Below are positions 6,327 to 11,968 of a stretch of 11,968 nt of DNA, piece after piece. Position 1 is the first letter of the stretch, and every line of letters begins with the position of its first letter. The stretch is taken from assembly GCA_030592655.1 (NCBI GenBank), contig JAUVIQ010000076.1:1-11968 (forward strand). Direction: 5' to 3'. This DNA comes from Planctomycetales bacterium. Lineage in GTDB: Bacteria; Planctomycetota; Phycisphaerae; SM23-33. The translations under genes were made by a program, and so were the position numbers. A model generated the notes under the pieces. It saw only the letters and a list, made by a program, of their open reading frames with translations. It searched no databases and had not been told where the DNA came from.

Positions 6327-7958
6327 ATGGATGAACCATATTTACAACGCCGCTATCTGTTGAGTTTCGACAGCAGGGACATCGGGCACATCTTCACGGA
6401 CGTGCTGGTGGTCGGGACCGGTGCGGCTGGGCTTCGAGCGGCGCTGGCGGCGGCAGACGACGCGCAGGTGCTAATCCTCACCAAAGGCGCTCCCGACCAG
6501 TCCAACACCTACCATGCCCAGGGCGGAATCGCCGCTGTAATGGCCGACGGCGATTCAATCGAAGCGCACATATCCGACACTCTCGCCTGTGCCGTCGGGC
6601 TTGGCAACGAGGAAATAATCCGCCAAATGGTTTCCCAGGCCCCCGGCGCTATCGCCGAAATGATCGAATGGGGGCTACCGGCTGACACCGAGGACGGAAA
6701 GGTCGCCCTTGGACGCGAAGGTGCACACTCCGCTGACCGCATCGTCCACGCACACGGCGACGCCACCGGAAAACACCTCAGCGATATGCTCATCGCTCGC
6801 GCGAAAGATCACGAAAACATCAAAATATTCGATAACTGCTTCGTCATCGACCTGATAACAAACGACGACGGAGCGGTCGTCGGCGCGATCACGTTCCACA
6901 GCCGCTACGGCTTGCAGATGGTCTGGGCAAAGCAGACGATCCTGGCTGCCGGTGGAGCGGGAATGTTGTGGCGCGAAACCTCCAATCCCCCCTGCTCGAC
7001 CGCCGATGCCGTCGCCATCGCCTTCCGCGCCGGTGCTGAACTGGCCGAGATGGAAATGATGCAGTTCCACCCCACTACTCTTTACGTCGCCGGCGCTACG
7101 CGCGCCCTGATAAGCGAAGCCGTTCGCGGCGAGGGAGCGTACCTCATCGACCGCGACGGATACCGCTTCATGGGCGATTACCACGCTGGCGGTGAATTGG
7201 CCCCCCGCGACGTCGTCAGCCGGGCAATCGCCGCGCATACAGCCAAGACCGGTTCGACGCACGTGTTCCTCGACGTTAGTCACATCGGGGTTGAGCGGTT
7301 CAAGCGGCGATTCCCGCAGATTTACCAACTCTGCGCGGATTTCGACATTAACGCCGGAACCGATCTTATCCCGGTCAGACCGGCTGCTCATTACATGATC
7401 GGCGGCGTAAAGGCCGACGGCGATGGCAGAACCTCCCTTCCGGGGCTGTGGACCTGCGGGGAAGCAGCATGCACAGGTCTGCACGGGGCAAACCGCCTGG
7501 CGAGCAACTCACTTCTGGAGACGCTCGTAGCGGGCAAGGCCGCAGGGCTTGGCGCAGCGGCGGAAGCAGAAAAGTCCAACACAAAACTCACTGCCAGGCG
7601 GATAACCTCTGCCAACCCGCACTCCGACCGCACTGCGCTGGACCTGGCCGACATACGCAATTCGCTACGCTCGATTATGTGGCGAAATGCCGGTATCGTC
7701 CGTTCCGGTGCAAGGCTGACGGAGACGAAGGAGATTATCGGATTCTGGGGCAGGTACGTTATGGACAAGGAGTTTTTCGACCCTGCCGGCTGGGAGGTAC
7801 AGAACATGCTGACAGCCTCGATGCTGGTCGTCGAGTGCGCCTTCCGACGGACAGAAACCAGGGGCGTCCACTATCGAAAAGACTTCCCCGAAACAGACCC
7901 AGCCTGGGCAAGACGACAAATACTGCGACGGACAGAGCAACAATTGGTGGTTATGTAA
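6327..7958 (+). CDS. nadB: L-aspartate oxidase (NadB)
   Basis: A flavoprotein that oxidises L-aspartate to iminoaspartate, the first step of de novo NAD synthesis, normally followed by quinolinate synthase NadA; nadA and nadC are not in the window. The 543 residues match the family's usual length. The FAD-binding motif VVGTGAAGLRAAL is at 28-40 and NTYHAQGGIAAV at 60-71. Residues corresponding to the E. coli catalytic set are visible: E131 in GREGAHS, H248 in QFHPT, R294 in APRDVVSRA, H355 in AAHYMIGGV and R390 in GLHGANRLASNSLLE. The C-terminal helical domain is present (RSIMWRNAGIVR) and ends in a basic WARRQILRRTEQQL tail. The succinate dehydrogenase flavoprotein is the main alternative, but the length and the HGANRLASNSLLE stretch favour NadB. 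Two small genes follow directly, probably co-transcribed. Confidence 0.95.
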   Translation: MDEPYLQRRYLLSFDSRDIGHIFTDVLVVGTGAAGLRAALAAADDAQVLILTKGAPDQSNTYHAQGGIAAVMADGDSIEAHISDTLACAVGLGNEEIIRQMVSQAPGAIAEMIEWGLPADTEDGKVALGREGAHSADRIVHAHGDATGKHLSDMLIARAKDHENIKIFDNCFVIDLITNDDGAVVGAITFHSRYGLQMVWAKQTILAAGGAGMLWRETSNPPCSTADAVAIAFRAGAELAEMEMMQFHPTTLYVAGATRALISEAVRGEGAYLIDRDGYRFMGDYHAGGELAPRDVVSRAIAAHTAKTGSTHVFLDVSHIGVERFKRRFPQIYQLCADFDINAGTDLIPVRPAAHYMIGGVKADGDGRTSLPGLWTCGEAACTGLHGANRLASNSLLETLVAGKAAGLGAAAEAEKSNTKLTARRITSANPHSDRTALDLADIRNSLRSIMWRNAGIVRSGARLTETKEIIGFWGRYVMDKEFFDPAGWEVQNMLTASMLVVECAFRRTETRGVHYRKDFPETDPAWARRQILRRTEQQLVVM

Positions 7959-7968
7959 GGAATATGCA

Positions 7969-8295
7969 ATGGCCTGTTTCCCCTGCCCATATCTGCATAG
8001 CGAAGTTGAATTGACAGAAGAGCGAGAGCGGCATATTGCCGAGCATCATCCTGATTTGCTTCCGGCACATCGGCGTTGTATCATTGAAGCGTTGGCGGAA
8101 CCGGATCAGGTTCGTCGTAGTTCGCGGATGGGCAATGCAAGGTTGTTTGCCCGGTGGTTTGACGATGTTAGAAGCGGCAAGAACGTTGTTGTTGTAATCG
8201 TCAGCGATCCCGGACCAAACGAACGGCATTGGGTTATTACCGCCTATATCGCCGGCAAACTGGTCCAAGGAGAAATCGAATGGTCGAAAAAATGA
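7969..8295 (+). CDS. Small protein, possible RelE/Barnase-like (PBECR-type) nuclease fold
   Basis: A 108-residue protein. The ATG at 7969 has AAGGAA six bases upstream, and that ribosome site overlaps the nadB stop, so it is coupled to nadB. Visible motifs are an N-terminal LTEERERHIAEHHPDLLP with a H-x3-HHP cluster (H22, H26, H27), an LAEPDQVRRS segment, LFARWF, a basic loop, then VVVVIVSD and WVITAYIAGKL at the end. The pattern of early His-Pro, 'DPD-V', central hydrophobic strand and terminal 'TAY' strand is that of small phage/colicin/RelE-like nuclease-fold proteins; this family assignment is from memory and moderately sure. Its partner is the overlapping DUF2283 gene. It could be an RNA-cleaving toxin, or simply a conserved protein of unknown role. 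Confidence 0.7.
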   Translation: MACFPCPYLHSEVELTEERERHIAEHHPDLLPAHRRCIIEALAEPDQVRRSSRMGNARLFARWFDDVRSGKNVVVVIVSDPGPNERHWVITAYIAGKLVQGEIEWSKK

Positions 8296-8519
8296 CATTC
8301 CAATACGACCGTGAATCGGACATTCTCTACATTAACAAATGTCCTCCATATGCGGAACAGGAATCCGAGGAACTCGGAGATGAAGTAATCGCGCGTATGA
8401 ACCCGACTACCGGCGACATCGAGAATGTCGAAGTCCTCTTCTTCTCCACCCGACTTCTGCGAAAAGACATGTTTGAACTCCCCGTAGTGGTCGATATGCA
8501 TCTGCCTGTGAAGAAATAA
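8280..8519 (+). CDS. DUF2283 family small protein, candidate partner/antitoxin
   Basis: A 79-residue acidic protein beginning MVEKMTFQYDRESDILYINK; YDxExDILYI is the DUF2283 signature, followed by acidic residues, a D-x-x-TGDIENVEVLFFS segment and a short C-terminus. The start at 8280 is set by AAGGAG at 8267-8272, seven bases upstream; a second ATG at 8292 overlaps the upstream stop as ATGA. The 16-bp overlap with the preceding gene shows translational coupling. Small DUF2283 proteins are often found beside small toxin-like genes, so an antitoxin role is suggested by context but not proved. No DNA-binding domain is evident. Confidence 0.75.
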   Translation: MVEKMTFQYDRESDILYINKCPPYAEQESEELGDEVIARMNPTTGDIENVEVLFFSTRLLRKDMFELPVVVDMHLPVKK

Positions 8520-8630
8520 ACAAAACGGGAAATGGACGAGACTGCCTCTCATAGAGAGGGCTACGATTCTTCCACTTCAAGGGCCACGAAAAAACCAATC
8601 TTATACAACACAGGCAGGAGAAGAAAAAAA

Positions 8631-9752
8631 ATGCCAATCACCCCATGCCGTCCCAAGTGGAAGGCCGCTATGACGGGCAGAGAGCGGTTCAATAACCAGA
8701 TGCACTACAGGCCCATCGACCGATGCTTCAATATGGAGTTCGGATACTGGGACGAAAACTTCCAGCAGTGGCCGATCTTCATCGAAAACGGCATCACCGA
8801 TAACGACGAGGCTGACATCTTCTTCAACTTCGACAGGATCGACGTCGTCAACGGATGTATCTGGATGAACCCGCCCTTCGAGAAAAAGACTGTCGAGGAA
8901 ACCGCTACGTCCAGGATTATTATCAATTCCGACGGCCTGCTGGCAGAGGTGCCCAAAGACGCACACGACACGATCCCGCATTACATCAAGGCGTCTGTCG
9001 TAACGCCGGACGACTGGAAGAGAGTCAAGGACGAGCGATTTCGCATAGACGACCCCGCCCGCAGGATAGACATCGAAGCCATTAAAAAGACCCACCCGCC
9101 GGACCGCGATTATCCGCTCGGTGTAGATTGCGGCTCAATGATCGGAAAAGTCCGCGACACTCTCACATTCGAAGGTCTGGCCTATGCTTGTTACGACTAT
9201 CCGAAAATGGTCGAGGACATGGTTGAGACCTGCTGCCTGATGGTGGAGCATTTTCTCGACCAGGTGCTTGGCAAGATCGACTTCGACTACGCCAGCGGGT
9301 GGGAGGATATATGCTTCAAGAACGGGCCTATCGTCTCGGTCGATTTCTTCAGGGACGTGGTAACGCCGCGGTACAAGAGGATCGGCGACAGGCTGCACGC
9401 CGTCGGGATCGATCTGTGGTTCACCGACTGCGACGGCGACGTTCGTCCTATCCTACCGTTCCTGATGGAAGGCGGGATTAATTGCCTGTTCCCCTTCGAG
9501 GTCAACTCCTGCTGCCATCCGGGCGAATTGCTGGATGAATACGGCAAAGACCTCCGCATCATGGGCGGGTTCGACAAGATGCAACTCGGCAAGAGCCCCG
9601 AAGCCATAAAAAAGTACATGGAATCACTTGTGCCTTACGTCGAGCGCGGCGGGTACATCCCATTCTGCGACCACCGCTGCCCCCCCAACGTCAAGCCGGA
9701 AGATTACCTCTACTACCTCGACTTGAAGGAACAGATGTTCGGGATGAAATAG
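8631..9752 (+). CDS. Uroporphyrinogen decarboxylase (URO-D) superfamily protein, methyltransferase-like
   Basis: A 373-residue protein. The start at 8631 follows GGAG at 8617-8620; an upstream in-frame ATG at 8532 has no ribosome site, and ATG 8670 (MTGRERFNNQ) is the point where family similarity begins. The N-terminus MTGRERFNNQMHYRPIDRC is the typical URO-D-like opening. The barrel contains VDCGSMIGKVRDTLTFEGLAY, a helical MVEDMVETCCLMVEHFLDQV, DFDYASGWEDICFKNGPIVS, LWFTDCDGDV, and the C-terminal IMGGFDK and DHRCPPNVKPEDYLYYL. Possible metal ligands are C294/C295/H296 (NSCCHPGE) and H348/C350 (DHRC), reminiscent of the zinc site of corrinoid:coenzyme M methyltransferases (MtaA/MtbA). No haem genes and no corrinoid protein are nearby, so a haem role is unlikely. 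Substrate unknown. Confidence 0.85.
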   Translation: MPITPCRPKWKAAMTGRERFNNQMHYRPIDRCFNMEFGYWDENFQQWPIFIENGITDNDEADIFFNFDRIDVVNGCIWMNPPFEKKTVEETATSRIIINSDGLLAEVPKDAHDTIPHYIKASVVTPDDWKRVKDERFRIDDPARRIDIEAIKKTHPPDRDYPLGVDCGSMIGKVRDTLTFEGLAYACYDYPKMVEDMVETCCLMVEHFLDQVLGKIDFDYASGWEDICFKNGPIVSVDFFRDVVTPRYKRIGDRLHAVGIDLWFTDCDGDVRPILPFLMEGGINCLFPFEVNSCCHPGELLDEYGKDLRIMGGFDKMQLGKSPEAIKKYMESLVPYVERGGYIPFCDHRCPPNVKPEDYLYYLDLKEQMFGMK

Positions 9753-9794
9753 ATTGCAGGCCAAACCGGCGCTAACCCGCTTTTTTCATTAACC

Positions 9795-9981
9795 GCAGGC
9801 GGCTGTTCTCCGTCCCAAGGGGAGGACGCAGGCGGCTATTCGCCATCCCGTGGGGAGTTCACAGAGATTTAAAAAAACATATCTTAATACTCATACTGAC
9901 CGATTTTACTCAGTTATTTAAAATTCATCTGTCGCTGTTTATCCCCTGCATCCGCCCCACGGGACGGCGAACAGCCGCCTG
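9795..9981. repeat. GC-rich 29-bp repeat: two direct copies and one inverted copy around an AT-rich core
   Basis: Copy A at 9795-9823 and copy B at 9828-9856 are direct repeats, 24 of 29 bases identical, with a 33-bp period. Copy C at 9953-9981 is the same sequence inverted; its reverse complement matches B in all but two positions over 27 bases (core CAGGCGGCTGTTCGCCGTCC). B and C can fold as a long stem with the A/T-rich segment as a loop of about 96 bases. This has the form of a terminal-inverted-repeat element inserted upstream of dnaA; mobility is inferred, not seen. Confidence 0.7.
9861..9930. other. AT-rich segment, candidate DNA unwinding element
   Basis: This stretch is strongly A/T-rich (for example ATTTAAAAAAACATATCTTA and TTATTTAAAATTC) compared with the GC-rich flanks. 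It lies between inverted repeat copies and about 110 bases before the first DnaA box. Replication origins commonly place an AT-rich unwinding region beside DnaA boxes, so this is a candidate. It may instead just be the core of the repeat element. Confidence 0.35.
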
Positions 9982-10036
9982 AAAGTCCCTGGCGTAACCT
10001 TCTGGTTTTTTCGATGTCGCTGCTTCGTGGAAATTT

Positions 10037-10045
10037 TGTGAATAA
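10037..10045 (-). promoter_or_regulatory. DnaA box (TTATTCACA)
   Basis: TGTGAATAA on the plus strand is TTATTCACA on the minus strand, a full match to the TTATNCACA consensus. It lies about 230 bases upstream of the dnaA start and in the same orientation as the box at 10105. Confidence 0.6.
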
Positions 10046-10095
10046 CCGGTGAATGAAAAAAAACTTTGCTTCGGAAGTTTCAGTGTAAGCGGGGG

Positions 10096-10126
10096 TTGAC
10101 TCGATGTGGATAAGAAAAACGATAAT
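10096..10126 (+). promoter_or_regulatory. dnaA promoter candidate 1, enclosing a DnaA box
   Basis: TTGACT (10096-10101, 5 of 6) and GATAAT (10121-10126, 5 of 6) with a 19-base spacer, slightly long. The spacer contains the perfect DnaA box, a layout expected for autorepression of dnaA (inference from known dnaA promoters). Confidence 0.4.
10105..10113 (-). promoter_or_regulatory. DnaA box (TTATCCACA, perfect consensus)
   Basis: TGTGGATAA on the plus strand reads TTATCCACA on the minus strand, the strongest E. coli-type DnaA box. It falls between a -35-like TTGACT (10096) and a -10-like GATAAT (10121), so DnaA binding would cover a promoter. Degenerate boxes (7 of 9) occur at 9939, 10164 and 10208. 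Confidence 0.7.
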
Positions 10127-10133
10127 TACCACT

Positions 10134-10162
10134 TTGACAGAAGTCAACTCGACGATAAATTC
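10134..10162 (+). promoter_or_regulatory. dnaA promoter candidate 2 with palindromic operator-like -35
   Basis: A perfect TTGACA at 10134-10139 is followed after 16 bases by TAAATT (10156-10161, 4 of 6). The -35 is part of the palindrome TTGAC-AGAA-GTCAA (10134-10147), which could be an operator. A transcript from here would have a leader of roughly 105 bases. Confidence 0.35.
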
Positions 10163-10211
10163 GTGTGTATCGGTTGAGTTTCATAAAGCAGAATTTCAGA
10201 TCGGATATTAT

Positions 10212-10248
10212 CGATACCACGAAAACTGAAATGTTTCCAGCGGTATCG
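10212..10248 (+). promoter_or_regulatory. Hairpin in the dnaA leader
   Basis: CGATACC (10212-10218) is the exact reverse complement of GGTATCG (10242-10248), with further weak pairing between AAAAC and GTTTC inside. It ends 12 bases before the ribosome site AAAGGA at 10261-10266. Possible mRNA structure or protein-binding dyad; no known leader family is recognised. Confidence 0.35.
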
Positions 10249-10273
10249 CTGTCCGACCAAAAAGGAATAGAAA

Positions 10274-11689
10274 ATGTCCGCTGAAAAGGATGTATGCGTC
10301 CAAACGGACCCGACAGATGCGGTCCTCGAGGCTGTTCATCAGCGAATCGGTACACAGAAATTTAACGCATGGTTCAAGAACGCTGCGCAGGTTTCCGTCG
10401 AGACCGAGAACGTCAAGGTCGGTGCGGCCAATCCGTTTATCGCCGGGTGGATCGAAAGCCACTTCGCAGAAGACTTAGCGGCTGCAAGCAGGGAAGTTAC
10501 AGGCCGGCGAAAGCGTGTAACGATCTCCGTGGACCCGACGTTGAGCGGGCGTCTTCGCGGACGCCAACTCGATATCCAGGCAAACCTCGTGAATCAGGGA
10601 ACATCCGGTACTACCCGACGAAAATTCGCGCCGGCGTCCAGGCTGCGGTATAAATTAGAGGATTTTGTAACCGGATCGTCGAATAAACTGGCATATTCAG
10701 CGGCGCTTACCGTAGCCGAAAACAGCAAGGTAACATTCAATCCGTTATTCATCCACGGAACCTGCGGCGTGGGAAAAACTCACCTCCTGCAGGGAATCTG
10801 CAACGCAGTCGCCAAAAACAACAACGGAAAAAAACTCGCGTGGAAATACATCACCGCAGAGCGGTTCACCAACGAATTCGTCCAGGGCATAAGGTATAAA
10901 AAAACGGATGCGTTCCGAAAGACCTATCGCCGGCTCGACCTGCTGGTCATCGACGACGTTCACTTCTTAGCGGCCAAGAAGGCTACGCAGGAAGAATTCC
11001 TTCACACCTTCAACACCATCCACGGCGCAGATAAGCAGATCGTAATGGCTTCGGACGCTCATCCCCGCCTGCTGGGACGACTCACCGAACAACTCGTCAG
11101 CCGATTCCTTTCGGGAATGGTCGTCAGAATCGACCCGCCCGACCGGGCAATGAGAATCAAAATTCTCCGCCGGCTTGCTTTGAAGATGAAACTTCCCGCG
11201 CCGCGCGACGTGGTGGAATATATAGCCATGCACATTCACGGTTCGGTCCGCGAACTGGAAGGCGCGCTGGTGAAACTGTCGGCCTTGGCGAAACTCGCGG
11301 GCGAACCCGTAACGCTCGACCTTACACGCGATGTCCTCGCCGACCACCTCGTCCGAACCGACAGCGCCGTAACGCTCGGCGAGATTGAAACGGTCGTCTC
11401 GGCCTTCTTCGGTATCACGCCGGCTGACATTCACTCATCGCGGCGAACGCAAACCGTCAGCCTCGCCCGTGCCGTCACCATGTTCCTGACGCGACGCCAT
11501 ACGAGAATGAGTTTCCCCGAAATCGGGCAATTCACGGGTAAGAACCATTCTTCAGTAGTCCTTGCCGTGCAACGGGTCGAGAAAATGCTGGCCGAAGACC
11601 ACCACTCCTGCCGATGGATGACGCCGGCAGGACCTAAAACCATGCCCACCAAAACCCTGCTCAAAATGCTGGTCGAACAACTTCCGTAA
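10274..11689 (+). CDS. dnaA: Chromosomal replication initiator protein DnaA
   Basis: The ATG at 10274 has AAAGGA seven bases upstream. The 471-residue protein has the usual architecture: domain I (about 14-85, IGTQKFNAWFKNA), a short linker domain II, AAA+ domain III from about 117, and a DNA-binding domain IV from about 365. Walker A is HGTCGVGKTH (161-170, K168), Walker B LLVIDDVHFL (D227/D228), the arginine finger probably R277 in LVSRFLSGM, and sensor 2 GSVRELEGAL (R326). Domain IV has SLARAVTMFLTRRHTRMSFP and then TGKNHSSVVLAV, where most bacteria have GGRDH(T/S)TV; Asn424 replaces the base-contacting Asp. Binds ATP and DnaA boxes to open oriC and controls its own transcription. No dnaN, recF or gyrB follows, unlike the classical order. 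Confidence 0.96.
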   Translation: MSAEKDVCVQTDPTDAVLEAVHQRIGTQKFNAWFKNAAQVSVETENVKVGAANPFIAGWIESHFAEDLAAASREVTGRRKRVTISVDPTLSGRLRGRQLDIQANLVNQGTSGTTRRKFAPASRLRYKLEDFVTGSSNKLAYSAALTVAENSKVTFNPLFIHGTCGVGKTHLLQGICNAVAKNNNGKKLAWKYITAERFTNEFVQGIRYKKTDAFRKTYRRLDLLVIDDVHFLAAKKATQEEFLHTFNTIHGADKQIVMASDAHPRLLGRLTEQLVSRFLSGMVVRIDPPDRAMRIKILRRLALKMKLPAPRDVVEYIAMHIHGSVRELEGALVKLSALAKLAGEPVTLDLTRDVLADHLVRTDSAVTLGEIETVVSAFFGITPADIHSSRRTQTVSLARAVTMFLTRRHTRMSFPEIGQFTGKNHSSVVLAVQRVEKMLAEDHHSCRWMTPAGPKTMPTKTLLKMLVEQLP

Positions 11690-11736
11690 TCGGGATGTAA
11701 CAATGTTTGAGCGGATTCCTTTAAATAGATAAGGGC

Positions 11737-11751
11737 TTTCCGGTACGGAAA
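11737..11751 (+). terminator. Small hairpin after dnaA
   Basis: TTTCCG-GTA-CGGAAA is a perfect 6-bp stem 47 bases after the dnaA stop. It is followed only by CATTTATAG, so it is a weak terminator at best; it also sits just outside the inverted-repeat element. Confidence 0.25.
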
Positions 11752-11756
11752 CATTT

Positions 11757-11942
11757 ATAGCGGGATTTCAGGGATTACGGGATTATAGGGATTAGTTTTA
11801 ATTTTCAAATCTCCTGACTTGTAAAGAGGTTGATCCGGCATCCAACCCGCTTCAGACACCAACAACGCCTTCAACTTTCTTTTCTGTTTCTTTCAGCAAA
11901 AACAAAATCCCTGTAATCCAATAATCCCTGTCATCCCGCTAT
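11757..11942. repeat. 186-bp element with 37-bp terminal inverted repeats
   Basis: The left end 11757-11793 (ATAGCGGGATTTCAGGGATT and on) and the reverse complement of the right end 11906-11942 (ATAGCGGGATGACAGGGATT and on) agree at 32 of 37 positions. Each arm is built from short GGGATTA-like units spaced by one to three bases. The roughly 110-bp core is A/T- and pyrimidine-rich with no ORF. The form suggests a MITE-like or REP-like element; no flanking duplication could be identified with certainty. Confidence 0.65.
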
Positions 11943-11968
11943 TCTTTCTTCTTCTTTGAACAAGATTG

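Larger units (their letters stand above)
9753..10273. other. Origin-like intergenic region upstream of dnaA
   Basis: This 521-bp gap has no credible coding sequence. After the URO-D stop there is a T run at 9781-9787 without a good stem. It then holds the GC-rich repeat copies, an AT-rich core, two consensus DnaA boxes on the same strand, two overlapping promoter candidates, a small hairpin with a TTCG loop (10061-10080) and a leader hairpin. Together these fit an oriC and/or autoregulated dnaA control region. The number of perfect boxes is low for a typical oriC. Confidence 0.45.

Noticed and set aside
6675..7484. 269-residue open frame on the minus strand inside nadB
   Set aside because: It lies entirely antisense to a clearly recognised enzyme with all catalytic motifs, has low-complexity composition and no ribosome site; a shadow frame.
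8544..8558. Hairpin CCTCTC-ATA-GAGAGG as a terminator after the DUF2283 gene
   Set aside because: The stem is short and is not followed by a T run, so evidence for termination is too weak.
8532..8630. Upstream extension of the URO-D-like protein from ATG 8532
   Set aside because: The extra 33 residues are low-complexity, there is no ribosome site, and ATG 8631 has GGAG at suitable distance.
9795..9981. CRISPR-like array
   Set aside because: Only two direct copies with a 4-base gap and one inverted copy; no regular spacers or cas genes.

Overview
The window looks like chromosomal DNA of a free-living bacterium, most likely a planctomycete of the Phycisphaerae type. This is an inference from the gene style: a soluble FHA-GAF histidine kinase, a uroporphyrinogen-decarboxylase-like protein outside any haem cluster, an orphan lipoprotein, a divergent dnaA with no dnaN beside it, and several short inverted-repeat elements between genes. 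There are no phage genes, transposase, tRNA, rRNA or CRISPR array.

Layout. 1-203 holds an inverted-repeat element whose inner hairpin can terminate the minus-strand gene next to it. 204-1377 (minus) is one secreted-protein gene split in two frames at a run of eight G (C8 at 926-933); removing one G restores a single 390-residue reading frame. A 400-bp divergent intergenic region with a good promoter candidate leads to a cytosolic FHA-GAF-HisKA-HATPase kinase (1784-3460). Next comes an M42-family metallopeptidase (3549-4622) cut by one in-frame TAG at codon 134 although all expected metal and catalytic residues remain. It converges on a lipoprotein (4603-5382, minus) whose C-terminal tail is encoded by repeat DNA. 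A pteridine-reductase-like short-chain dehydrogenase (5504-6232), a double hairpin, and nadB (L-aspartate oxidase, first step of NAD synthesis, 6327-7958) follow.

Two small genes (7969-8295 and 8280-8519) sit immediately behind nadB with good ribosome sites and a 16-bp overlap. They are a possible RelE/Barnase-like nuclease fold protein and a DUF2283 protein, and resemble a toxin-antitoxin pair. A URO-D-superfamily protein (8631-9752) precedes a 520-bp noncoding region ending at dnaA (10274-11689).

That noncoding region is the most structured part of the window. It has GC-rich repeat copies in direct and inverted orientation flanking an AT-rich core, two consensus DnaA boxes in the same orientation, promoter-like sequences one of which encloses a DnaA box, and a hairpin just upstream of the dnaA ribosome site. 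It is a reasonable candidate for oriC and/or an autoregulated dnaA promoter. Downstream of dnaA a 186-bp element with 37-bp imperfect terminal inverted repeats closes the window.

No wholly new multi-gene system is evident. The items most worth checking are the homopolymer frameshift, the amber-interrupted M42 peptidase, the small gene pair behind nadB, and the origin-like dnaA upstream region with its repeat cassette.
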